NCBI GenBank assembly: GCA_964529175.1
Contig: CAZGVO010000001.1
Location: 620,001 to 684,000 of the forward strand
Reading direction: 5' to 3'
Length of the DNA stretch: 64,000 bases
From: JAAFJM01 sp964529175
GTDB taxonomy: Bacteria; Bacteroidota; Bacteroidia; UKL13-3
The position numbers and the translations under genes were made by a program. The notes below the pieces were generated by a model that saw only the letters and a program-made list of their open reading frames with translations, made no database searches and was not told the origin of the DNA. Of this stretch, positions 15,999 through 25,700 are shown in pieces (the first letter of the stretch is position 1; each line of letters starts with the position of its first letter).

Positions 15999-17861
15999 AT
16001 GTTAGGACAATATGATATAATAGTAGTAGGAGCAGGACATGCAGGATGTGAAGCTGCTGCCGCTGCCGCGAACATGGGTAGTAAGGTTTTACTTGTAACC
16101 ATGGATATGAATAAAATTGCTCAAATGAGCTGTAACCCAGCAATGGGCGGTGTGGCTAAAGGTCAAATAGTTAGAGAAATAGATGCTTTAGGAGGATATT
16201 CTGGAATTGTAACGGATAATTCAGCAATACAATTTAGATTACTGAATAGATCTAAAGGGCCTGCTATGTATAGCCCAAGAGCTCAAAGTGATAGAATGTT
16301 ATTTTCACAATATTGGAGAGAACATTTAGAACAAATTCCTAATGTAGATTTTTGGCAAGATATGGTTAGCGGTTTATTAGTCGAAAATGGAAAATTAGTG
16401 GGTGTTAAAACAGGAATGGGAATGAATATCTATTCAAAAGCAGTTGTTTTAACCAACGGAACTTTTTTAAATGGAATTATCCATATAGGACAAAAACAAT
16501 TTGGTGGAGGGAGGATAGGAGAGAAAGCTGCAAGCGGAATAACAGAACAGTTAATAAGTTTAGGTTTTGAAAGTGGAAGGATGAAAACTGGAACTCCACC
16601 AAGAGTGGATGGTAGAACATTGAACTATGAAGCGATGGAAATTCAAGAAGGTGACGAAAATCCAGGCAAATTTTCTTACATAAATACTAAACCATTAACC
16701 AATCAAAGACCATGTTGGATAACCTATACTAACGAGAAAGTTCATGATATATTGAGAACAGGCTTTGATGATTCACCTATGTATGCAGGTAGAATAAAAG
16801 GTTTAGGCCCAAGATATTGTCCTTCCATAGAAGATAAAATAAACAGATTTGCTGAAAGAGATAGACATCAAATATTTGTAGAACCAGAAGGTTGGAATAC
16901 TGTAGAAATTTATGTGAATGGTTTCTCTACCTCATTACCAGATGAAATTCAATTAAAGGCTATGAGGTTAATTCCAGGTTTTGAAAATGCAAAAATGTTT
17001 AGACCAGGTTATGCCATTGAATATGATTATTTTCCGCCTACCCAATTAAAACTTACATTAGAAACTCATCTAATGGAAAAATTGTATTTTGCTGGTCAAA
17101 TAAATGGAACAACAGGATACGAAGAAGCTGCATGTCAAGGGTTAATGGCTGGTATAAATGCACATTTAAAAATTAAAGAAAAAGAAGAATTTATTCTGAA
17201 AAGATCAGAAGCTTATATTGGAGTATTAATTGATGATTTAGTAAACAAAGGAACTGACGAACCTTATAGAATGTTTACCTCAAGAGCTGAATATAGAATT
17301 TTATTACGTCAGGATAATGCAGATATCAGATTAACAGAAATTGGTAATAAAATTGGTTTAGCAAGTAATGAAAGACTAGAAAATGTTAAACAAAAAATAC
17401 AAAATACAAGCGAAATAGTTAAATATTTTAAGAAAACTTCTGTAACACCAGATGAGATAAATCCACTATTGGAAGAATACAATACTACACCGATTCCTCA
17501 AAACTATAAATTAATGCAGATTGTAACAAGACCACAATTAGACATAAATATTTTAAAAGACAAGGTGGAATCAATTGGAAAATTTTTAAATACATACAAT
17601 GAAGAAGAAATACTTCAGGCTGAAATATTGATGAAATATGAAGGTTATTTAGAAAAAGAACAATTGATGGTAGAAAAAATGAATAGATTAGAAAATGTAA
17701 ATATCAATGAAGATTTTGATTTTACATCAATTCATAACTTAAGTAGTGAAGCAAGACAAAAATTAAATAAACAAAAACCAAGAACTTTAGGCCAAGCAGC
17801 AAGAATTAGTGGAATATCTCCTTCAGATATTTCAGTTTTAATGATACATTTGGGCCGATAA
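15999..17861 (+). CDS. mnmG: tRNA modification enzyme MnmG (GidA)
   Basis: MnmG works with MnmE to add a carboxymethylaminomethyl group at U34 of certain tRNAs, using FAD. The FAD-binding GAGHAG is at residues 11-16 and CNPAMGG follows at about 45-51. The second GidA signature (GLGPRYCPSIEDKI) is near 269-282, and the C-terminal RISGISPSDISVLMIHL region is intact. The length of 620 residues is normal. A purine-rich AAGGAG lies a few bases before the ATG, one of few Shine-Dalgarno-like sequences here. Confidence 0.98.
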   Translation: MLGQYDIIVVGAGHAGCEAAAAAANMGSKVLLVTMDMNKIAQMSCNPAMGGVAKGQIVREIDALGGYSGIVTDNSAIQFRLLNRSKGPAMYSPRAQSDRMLFSQYWREHLEQIPNVDFWQDMVSGLLVENGKLVGVKTGMGMNIYSKAVVLTNGTFLNGIIHIGQKQFGGGRIGEKAASGITEQLISLGFESGRMKTGTPPRVDGRTLNYEAMEIQEGDENPGKFSYINTKPLTNQRPCWITYTNEKVHDILRTGFDDSPMYAGRIKGLGPRYCPSIEDKINRFAERDRHQIFVEPEGWNTVEIYVNGFSTSLPDEIQLKAMRLIPGFENAKMFRPGYAIEYDYFPPTQLKLTLETHLMEKLYFAGQINGTTGYEEAACQGLMAGINAHLKIKEKEEFILKRSEAYIGVLIDDLVNKGTDEPYRMFTSRAEYRILLRQDNADIRLTEIGNKIGLASNERLENVKQKIQNTSEIVKYFKKTSVTPDEINPLLEEYNTTPIPQNYKLMQIVTRPQLDINILKDKVESIGKFLNTYNEEEILQAEILMKYEGYLEKEQLMVEKMNRLENVNINEDFDFTSIHNLSSEARQKLNKQKPRTLGQAARISGISPSDISVLMIHLGR

Positions 17862-17866
17862 AAAAT

Positions 17867-18757
17867 ATGGAAAAATTAACTACCTGTTTAGTTTGTGGAA
17901 ACAATGAATTTACCACAGAACTTACTTGCAAAGATTTTGTAGCAACCAACGAAAATTTTGAGCTAAATAGATGTTCAAACTGTAGCTTTTTATTTACCAA
18001 TCCAAGACCAAATACTGAAGAAATTGGCAAGTATTATCAAAGCGATAAATACGTATCACATGCTGGAAAAAAGGAAGGACTTGGCCTAATGTATAAAGTT
18101 TATGATATAGTAAGAAATTATAGTATTAAGGAAAAACTTGATTTAATAAAAAACTATAACACAACAGGTAACTTAATGGATTTAGGTTGTGGATTAGGTT
18201 ACTTTTTACATGGTGCTGTAATAGATAAAACATTTAATTGCGTAGGAGTAGATGTTAGCGATGATGCAATTAATTATGTAAAATCTACCTTTGGTTATGA
18301 AGTAAAAAATGAGAATGAATTAGATAGTTTTGAACAAAAAAGTTTTGATGTTATAACCCAATGGCACGTATTGGAACATGTTCATTACTTAAACGAACGC
18401 ATGGTACAATTAAGCAACTTGTTAAAAGATGATGGAACTATGTTTATAGCTGTTCCAAATTCAGATAGTTGGGATGCTAAAAACTACAAAGAATTTTGGG
18501 ATGGATATGATGTACCAAGACACTTGTATCATTTCAATCAAAAAAGTTTTAAATTATTAATGGAAAAACATGGCTTCAAAATTGTAGAAACAAAACCATT
18601 ATTGTTTGATGCACCTTACATTTCCATGAGAAGCGAAACACATAAGCAAAATAATTTTACTATGATAAGAGGAGCAGTAAATGGAATTATTTCAAACAAT
18701 AATGCAAGCATAAAAGGTGATTATTCGTCATTACTATTTGTGGTAAAAAAAGCTTAA
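17867..18757 (+). CDS. Class I SAM-dependent methyltransferase with N-terminal zinc ribbon
   Basis: Four Cys in two CxxC pairs (C7/C10 and C36/C39) form a probable zinc ribbon. The SAM-binding glycine motif LMDLGCGLGY follows at about 103-112, then the motif FDVITQWHVLEHV. This arrangement is typical of the Methyltransf_23 group, whose members modify lipids, sugars or small metabolites. It starts 6 bp after mnmG. The substrate is unknown. Confidence 0.85.
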   Translation: MEKLTTCLVCGNNEFTTELTCKDFVATNENFELNRCSNCSFLFTNPRPNTEEIGKYYQSDKYVSHAGKKEGLGLMYKVYDIVRNYSIKEKLDLIKNYNTTGNLMDLGCGLGYFLHGAVIDKTFNCVGVDVSDDAINYVKSTFGYEVKNENELDSFEQKSFDVITQWHVLEHVHYLNERMVQLSNLLKDDGTMFIAVPNSDSWDAKNYKEFWDGYDVPRHLYHFNQKSFKLLMEKHGFKIVETKPLLFDAPYISMRSETHKQNNFTMIRGAVNGIISNNNASIKGDYSSLLFVVKKA

Positions 18758-18773
18758 TTCTTATATTTTAAAA

Positions 18774-20378
18774 ATGAAATTATTTAAAAAAACTGTTTTA
18801 TTCAGTTTAGTAATATTGGCAAGTTGTGCTCAAATTGTTGCGCCAACTGGTGGGCCTAAAGATGAAATTGGGCCTAAAGTATTAGAAGTGTTACCCAAAG
18901 ATAAAACAGTTAAATTTTCAGCCATCAATCAGGATGTAAGAATAAGATTTGATGAATTTATTCAACTAAAAGATCCTAGTAAACAAATAGTGATGAGCCC
19001 ACCTTTAAAACAGGCTCCCGAATACTTAATAACTGGTAAAGAACTAAGAATAAAATTCAAAGAACCTTTAGCTAATAATACCACATATACTATCAACTTT
19101 GGAAATGCGGTAATTGATAATCACGAAGGGATAGTAGCCAACAATTTACAATATACTTTTTCAACAGGAAATTATATTGACAGCAACTTTATAAAAGGAA
19201 AAGTAAGAAATGCTTTTACAGATTTACCTGCAGAAGGTGTTATAGTTTCATTATATAAAAAGTCTAATTTTACTGATACAACTATTTATAAATTCAATCC
19301 AACTTATTTTACCAAAACTAAAGCAGATGGCACATTCATAATTGAAAATATGCCAGCTGATGAATATTATCTATATGCATATAAAAAAGAAGGAATTGAT
19401 TTAAAATACTCAAAAAATGATAGTGTCGCAATTTGTAAATTAGAAGTGAATACAGGTAAAATGAATGGTTTTTATGACTTATTTTTATTTAAACCAAATG
19501 AGTTTAAAATAAATAAATTATTTGATACCGTTTCAAATCAAATAGGAGTATATAATTTTACAGTTTATAAACCCACTTCGTTTCTCGTGAATTTAGATAA
19601 TGGAATGAAACCATTTCAAAAAATAATTAAAGGAACCAATTTTATTGATACAGTTAAAGCTTTTGTAGAAAATAATGTAGAAGTACCAATTTTTAAAATA
19701 AATGCATTAGACACGAGTTATTCTATCAAAATTACACCAAAAAAGAAAAGTAAGCTACCTGAATTAAATTTAACGGCCAAAACTGACATGAATCCATTGG
19801 ATACTTTTTTAGTAGAAGCATCGCTTCCAATAAGAAGTTTTATTAAAGATAGCATCATATTTAAAGAAGACACATTAGTTGTTAAACCACAACTATTTGA
19901 TTATCAAAATAATACATTTAAATTTAGATTTTACACAAATTGGAAGGAATCAACAAAATACAGCATTATTTTAAAAGATTCAGCTATGCAAGATATTTAT
20001 GGAAACTACAATAAATCAAGCACTTACAACATAAATATAAAACAATTTAAAGATTATGGAAACTTGGTATTAAATGTAGAATTAGAAGGTGCAAAACACA
20101 ATTATATTCTACAATTACTAAATAAAAATACTAATGAAGTAATCAGAGAATTTAATGTTAACAAAAGTACTCAATTGAAGTTGGAGTATTTAAATCCGGT
20201 AGAGGCAAAAATTAAAGTGATAGAAGACTTGAATAACAATGGATTATGGGACAATGGAGACTTGGAGAAAATTATTTTACCAGAGAAGGTATTTAACTAC
20301 AATCAAGTGTTTAATATAAGAGCTTATTGGGACTTGGAACAAAACGTTAACATTAACGCTATAATTAACCAACAATAA
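18774..20378 (+). CDS. Ig-like domain lipoprotein
   Basis: The signal peptide ends in a lipobox (VILASC, Cys at about residue 18). Next comes an SbsA-type Ig-like (Big_5) domain, recognisable from APTGGPKDEIGPKVLEVLPK and NNTTYTINFGNAVIDNHEG. A carboxypeptidase-regulatory-like beta domain follows (KGKVRNAFTDLPAEGVIVSL), then a long beta-rich C-terminus. The 534-residue length fits this common Bacteroidota outer-surface lipoprotein group. No enzyme motif is visible. It begins 16 bp after the methyltransferase gene. Confidence 0.85.
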   Translation: MKLFKKTVLFSLVILASCAQIVAPTGGPKDEIGPKVLEVLPKDKTVKFSAINQDVRIRFDEFIQLKDPSKQIVMSPPLKQAPEYLITGKELRIKFKEPLANNTTYTINFGNAVIDNHEGIVANNLQYTFSTGNYIDSNFIKGKVRNAFTDLPAEGVIVSLYKKSNFTDTTIYKFNPTYFTKTKADGTFIIENMPADEYYLYAYKKEGIDLKYSKNDSVAICKLEVNTGKMNGFYDLFLFKPNEFKINKLFDTVSNQIGVYNFTVYKPTSFLVNLDNGMKPFQKIIKGTNFIDTVKAFVENNVEVPIFKINALDTSYSIKITPKKKSKLPELNLTAKTDMNPLDTFLVEASLPIRSFIKDSIIFKEDTLVVKPQLFDYQNNTFKFRFYTNWKESTKYSIILKDSAMQDIYGNYNKSSTYNINIKQFKDYGNLVLNVELEGAKHNYILQLLNKNTNEVIREFNVNKSTQLKLEYLNPVEAKIKVIEDLNNNGLWDNGDLEKIILPEKVFNYNQVFNIRAYWDLEQNVNINAIINQQ

Positions 20379-20847
20379 GATAATAGTTAGCCACATTTTT
20401 AAAATAAAAAGTGGATAGCAAAACAAAATATTTGTGGATATGTAATAACTACCAATTTATGCCAATTACACCCACAGTAAACTAACAAATTAAGTGCGAC
20501 ATTTTATAAACAATCACATGTGAATGTCGCATTTAACATGCTGTTTATAAATAGCTAACCACATAGTTTTAAGTGCATTACAAAAGGTACAAAATGTTAG
20601 TTAAATTTGATAAGCTATAAAACAAGTATTTAAAAAAAAGTTATTCCATAAACTAACAGCATATACTATTATTACAATTATATCTTTAAAATAATTTATA
20701 ATACATTTACGGTGTGGGTATCCCGCACCGTTTTATTTTTAAATGGAATACTTATGTTTGCAGTGTTAAAATTTCAAAATTAAAAACTCCTGCATCCCGC
20801 ACCATTTGTTACTAATTTTGAAAAAGAAATTTAAATTTTAAAATAAA
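20379..20847. other. Intergenic region upstream of pheS
   Basis: This AT-rich 470-bp gap holds a dyad (arms 20491-20503 and 20523-20535, AAGTGCGACATT type with one mismatch) around a CACATGTG palindrome. It also has two sequences close to a DnaA box (TTAGCCACA at 20387, TGTGGATAT at 20433) and a terminator at 20709. After the terminator are a short ATG frame (MFAVLKFQN, 20754-20783) and a second copy of ATCCCGCACC. A TAATTTTG -7 box (20813-20820) lies just before pheS without a clear -33. Confidence 0.5.
20709..20740 (+). terminator. Rho-independent terminator
   Basis: A 10-bp stem (ACGGTGTGGG/CCCGCACCGT, one G-U pair) with a 3-nt loop is followed by TTTATTTTT. It sits 330 bp after the lipoprotein gene and 110 bp before pheS. 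Confidence 0.8.
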
Positions 20848-21864
20848 ATGAAACAAAAGTTAGAAGAAATTCAGCAAAAACTACATGACTATAAAATAAA
20901 TTCGAGCGAAGATTTAGAAAATTTTCGTTTAAAATATTTGTCGCGCAAGGGTTTAATGAATGATTTATTTGAAGAATTTAAACAGGTTCCAAATGAAATG
21001 AAGCGCGATTTAGGCAAATTAATGAACGTGGTAAAAACCAGTGTTCAAGCAAAATTTGATGAAGCAGCTGAAAAATTTAAAACAGATAAAAGAGGAAATA
21101 ATAATCAAAATATTGATTTTACATTACCAGCCGATTTAACAGAATTAGGTTCACGCCACCCATTAAATATTACAGAAAATCAAATTGTCGCAATTTTTAA
21201 TAAATTAGGTTTTACAATGGCTGAAGGGCCAGAAATTGAAAATGATTGGCATAATTTTTCGGCTTTAAATTTTCCACCAAATCACCCTGCGCGCGATATG
21301 CAGGATACTTTTTTTATAGATGAAGAAATTGCATTAAGAACTCATACCAGTAGTGTACAAGTTAGGTTAATGCAGCAAAAAAATCCGCCCTTACGGGCGA
21401 TAATGCCAGGTCGTGTATACAGAAATGAAGCAATTTCAGCTAGAGCAAATTGTTTTTTTCATCAAATAGAAGGAATTTACATTGATGAAAAAGTGAGTTT
21501 TGCCGATTTAAAGCAAACTTTATATGCATTTGTGAAAGATATGTTTGGCGATGATGTAGAAGTTCGATTCAGACCAAGTTATTTTCCATTTACTGAACCA
21601 AGTGCCGAAATGGATATTAGCTGCCAAATATGTAAAGGAAAAGGCTGTAATATTTGTAAACACAGTGGTTGGGTTGAAATTTTAGGTTGTGGAATGATTG
21701 ATCCAAACGTGTTGGAAAATTGCGGAATAGATTCAGAAAAATATACTGGATTTGCATTTGGAATGGGCATAGAACGTATTACCATGCTTAAATACGATGT
21801 TAAGGATTTAAGAACATTTTTTATAAACGATACCCGTTTTTTAAAGCAATTTAGCAACGTTTAA
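20848..21864 (+). CDS. pheS: Phenylalanyl-tRNA synthetase alpha subunit
   Basis: PheS is the catalytic subunit of the alpha2-beta2 enzyme that charges tRNA with phenylalanine. The N-terminal coiled coil (residues 1-90) binds tRNA. Class II motif 1 (GSRHPLNI...FNKLGF), motif 2 (GRVYRNEAISARANCFFHQIEG) and motif 3 (FAFGMGIERITML) are all present. The length of 338 residues is normal. pheT is not adjacent, which is common in this phylum. Confidence 0.97.
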   Translation: MKQKLEEIQQKLHDYKINSSEDLENFRLKYLSRKGLMNDLFEEFKQVPNEMKRDLGKLMNVVKTSVQAKFDEAAEKFKTDKRGNNNQNIDFTLPADLTELGSRHPLNITENQIVAIFNKLGFTMAEGPEIENDWHNFSALNFPPNHPARDMQDTFFIDEEIALRTHTSSVQVRLMQQKNPPLRAIMPGRVYRNEAISARANCFFHQIEGIYIDEKVSFADLKQTLYAFVKDMFGDDVEVRFRPSYFPFTEPSAEMDISCQICKGKGCNICKHSGWVEILGCGMIDPNVLENCGIDSEKYTGFAFGMGIERITMLKYDVKDLRTFFINDTRFLKQFSNV

Positions 21865-21940
21865 AATATTTAACGATTTAAATCGGTTTGTTTCATAATT
21901 ATTTTGTTAATTCACATGTGTAATTAATAAAAATACAATT

Positions 21941-22660
21941 ATGAAACAGACCTTTTATGATGCTGAAATAATTAACATAATTGACGAAACGGCTACTACC
22001 AAACGTTTCTTTTTTAAGGTTCACCATTTACCTCAGTTTCAATTTAAAGCAGGTCAGTTTGTAATGATCGATTTGCCAATTGAATCAAAAATTACATACC
22101 GAAGTTATAGCATAGCTTCAGCTCCAAATAATACCAACGAGTTCGAATTATTGATAGTGCTTAATCCGCCAGGAAAAGGCACACCATATATGTGGGAAAA
22201 CATAAAAGTTGGATCAATAGTAAAAGTAGCAGGCCCAGTTGGCAAATTTTTATTACCAGAAGAATTAGACCGAGAAATTTGTTTTTTATGCACCGGAACA
22301 GGCATTGCGCCATTGCGAAGCATGCTGCATGATTTGGTAAATAATAAAAAATTGCACCATCCTGTAAAAATTATTTTTGGAAGTAGATTCAAAGACGATT
22401 TGCTGTATAAAGAAGAAATGTCGCAATTACAAAAGGAGTATAGTAATTTTGAGTTTATACCGGTTTTATCGCGAGAAACGGAAGAAAATTGGGATGGTAA
22501 AAAAGGATATGTACATGAGGTTTATGAAGATATATATGCCGATAAAAGACCATGTTATTTTTACTTATGTGGTTGGAGTGCAATGATTAAAGAAGCACGA
22601 GATAGGTTATTGGCATTAGGTTATACCAAAAACGATATAAAATTTGAACTGTACGATTAA
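21941..22660 (+). CDS. FAD-dependent NAD(P)H oxidoreductase (ferredoxin reductase type)
   Basis: The 239-residue protein has the ferredoxin-NADP reductase fold. The FAD motif is YRSYSIAS at about 51-58. The NAD(P) glycine motif is CTGTGIAPLRSML at about 109-121, and CGWSAMIKEARDRL is the C-terminal signature. It would pass electrons between NAD(P)H and a flavin or ferredoxin-type partner. The physiological partner is unknown. A strong bidirectional terminator follows directly. Confidence 0.9.
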   Translation: MKQTFYDAEIINIIDETATTKRFFFKVHHLPQFQFKAGQFVMIDLPIESKITYRSYSIASAPNNTNEFELLIVLNPPGKGTPYMWENIKVGSIVKVAGPVGKFLLPEELDREICFLCTGTGIAPLRSMLHDLVNNKKLHHPVKIIFGSRFKDDLLYKEEMSQLQKEYSNFEFIPVLSRETEENWDGKKGYVHEVYEDIYADKRPCYFYLCGWSAMIKEARDRLLALGYTKNDIKFELYD

Positions 22661-22700
22661 AAAAAACGGCCTCTTTTAAGTGAAAAAGAGGCCGTTTTTT
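22661..22700. terminator. Bidirectional terminator
   Basis: A perfect 17-bp stem (arms 22661-22677 and 22684-22700) with A- and T-run ends lies between two convergent genes and should stop both. Confidence 0.95.
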
Positions 22701-22710
22701 GCGTTATTTA

Positions 22711-25700
22711 CTAATAATCGTAGTCTGATTCAGATTCAAGCTCAAAGTCGTTCATAGAGGCTCTATTGCGGTCTTCTATTCTTATTCGTCTGAGTAAGTT
22801 GGTAATTTCTTTTTGCATTTGGCTTTCTGCATCAAACGAAAAACCAATTTTGGTAAACTCAGCTTTTAAATTCACGGTGCTTAAATCGGCTGGATGAACG
22901 GCAGAATAGCCTAGTTTCCAAATCCTTTTATCTTTTGGTTTGCATTTAAATACATACACGTTACCCATTTTATTATTCGAAAATACTGTATGGGTTTGTA
23001 GCAATACCAAAGTATCGTTGGTAAAAGCTTCTTTGTTTCCATATAAATCAGATATTACAAGCTCTTTTTGAGTTAAATACTTTTTATCGAATAAACTCAG
23101 CTGATTACCTTTTTTAAGTATTTTGTAAAATACAATTCTAGCTGAAACAGAGGCAGAGTATTTTGTGGCTATTGAATCAGGAAAGGTTATGCCATTATTG
23201 ATTAATTGACCATAAATAATGCTGCTAAACATGTCGCTAGTAGTTGATTTGAGTAATTTACTAAAGAATTTATTTACATCTTTATTTTTATAAAATGGTG
23301 CTAATAATGAGGTATAATTATAAATTTTTTGCTGCCTGTAATTTAAATCGTAGTAAACACTTTCGTATTTTGAGTATCCATATCGGTAAGGTTCTTTGTC
23401 TCTGTCTTTATCAGAAATGTATTTTTTAAGTTCGTAATTGGCATCTAATAATATTTCACCTACTGCACTTTTATATTGATTAGCTTTAAAAACATTATCT
23501 TCATTTATTTCGGCCATTAAATTATAAATCAAGTTTTTATACTCTGGGTATTTGGTGTATTTTATAATTTCGGGAAATAAAAACTGAGCAATTTCTAAAC
23601 TATCAAAAAAGCCTGCTAAAATATTAGAAACACCATTTTCGTTGGTGGTTATGGGCACATCAATGGTTAAAAGTTTTAAGAAAGTTTTGGTAGCTTCTTG
23701 TGTTTGCAATAAACCTAAAGTACGCAAAATAGCCAATTCAATTTCAACTGAATCGGCATATTGTTGGTATAAATTGGTTAAAAAAGGAATGGTTTCTTTT
23801 GATTTTACTTTTTCAAAACAGCTAATCAACTCTTTTTTATCGCCTGAAGGAAGCTTGTTAAACTCCTCGTGGTTAATGGTTTTTATTAAATCGGGCACAT
23901 TTTCGGCACGCATATTTTCTTGCACATATTCAATGGCACCTTTTGCTTTTTTACTTTCAATTGAATCTTTTGAATATATTAAACTAAAAAAGTATGGATT
24001 TAATTTATTGGTTAACACATCAATACCAATGCAAGTATCTTTTGGTTCAAACGAATTATAAAAAGTTTTGGTAAAGCCTGATAACTCTTGAGTAGTATCA
24101 ATTATTGTTTTAAGTGTGTATAAAACCCCGCAGCGCAAAACAGTTTTTACTAAAATGCCTCTTGAACAACTGGTATCGGTAAGTAAAAGGCTATACTCAA
24201 TATTATTGCCTTTTTTGGTAGTTGAAACCCTCGAAATTTTTAAACTACCTTTGGCTGAAAAGGTGTTTTCTCTCAATTTCCAAAACTCTTGCATGTTATC
24301 TTCGTGGTAATACATGCTAAATTTTCGGAATTCTACATATACTTTTTCCTTGGTATCAAGCGAAGTATAAACACGCGCTTCCTTTTTAGGTAAAAACCAT
24401 TTGTCGTTTTCGTCTTCTTTTTCGCTGTAATAATTGTAACGGTTATTGTTATTATTTCCAGTTTCAATTAAATCGGAATAAAGGTTTTTAAACTCTTGGG
24501 CTTGGGCCGAAAAACAAAGCGTAGTATCGGTTATTTTGGTAAATGGTGTTTTATAGGTTTTATCATTTACCGAAAATGAATTGAAAAAAGTATTTGAAGC
24601 ATTGCTATCGGCTGATGAACACAATAGGAAATAATTAGCACCTGAAATTACAATTTGAGCAAAGGTTTTTTGGGCAGTATTATTTTTTTGAACAAAGCTA
24701 AAATTAATGGTTGGTTTACCATTTTTAGTAAATATTGATCTACTCGAAAGCGTGCTATTGGTTTGTAAACAAAAGCGTTCAGCAAGCATATTTAATTCAA
24801 AGGTATCTTCTTCTAAATAATCAAAATCGAAAAGTGAAGCAGCAATTACCAACGAATAGGTTTCGTTATTTTTTGACCAACCATTTAAAATTTCGTTTTG
24901 AACTTTATTGTACGATAAAGTAGGAGTAACACTCACCACCTTATTGGTTGGGGCAGAAACCGAATATCCAAAAGGCGATTGGTAAGTGGTGTTATTTTTA
25001 TTGGCTTCGTAAAAAGTAATGGAGTTAAAAAAATCGTTGGCCTCAGTTCCCTTCGAAACATACTCTTGGTTTCCGCTCATTTTAAAACAATAAATTTCGG
25101 TAGGAGTGATGATGATTTGTTGTTTTTGAATATCGCCTTTAGCGGTTTTGTTAATGATTTCAATTTTAGGATAACCCAAAACTGTTTTTGATTCTTTTTT
25201 ACTGATTAACTTACCCGGAATATTTTCGAAAATGAGGCTATCAATGCGTTTTAAAATATAATCTTGGTTTTGGCCTAATAGCTTTCCATAATGATTCATG
25301 CGCTGCACACAGTAATAACTGCCATTGCCCATATCGTTAAACAAATAATATTTGTAGGAGCCATAAACAGGAATTTCGTACAATTTGCCAGGAGCTGAAA
25401 CCGAAAAAACAGAATCAGGAGCGTATTGTACCTTCATTTGAGTTGGAAAGCGGGTTTCGTCAATTACGGTTTTTGATTTGATATCAAACTGTTTGGCAAT
25501 AATAGGCCTTACTTTATAGCCCATTTTGCGCAACATATTGATAATGCCACTATCTCCTGGCAAATGCGATGCACCAACTCCGGTAAACAACGACATTTTT
25601 TTCATAATGGAATCCATTTTGTTGGCCATAATAGCATTGCGCTCATAAAGCATGTATCTTAAAAAACCTTCACTATCAGTAAGTTTGTTTAAACTGTCTA

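Noticed and set aside
20387..20441. oriC in the pheS upstream gap
   Set aside because: Only two sequences within one mismatch of a DnaA box, no 13-mer-like array and no dnaA nearby.
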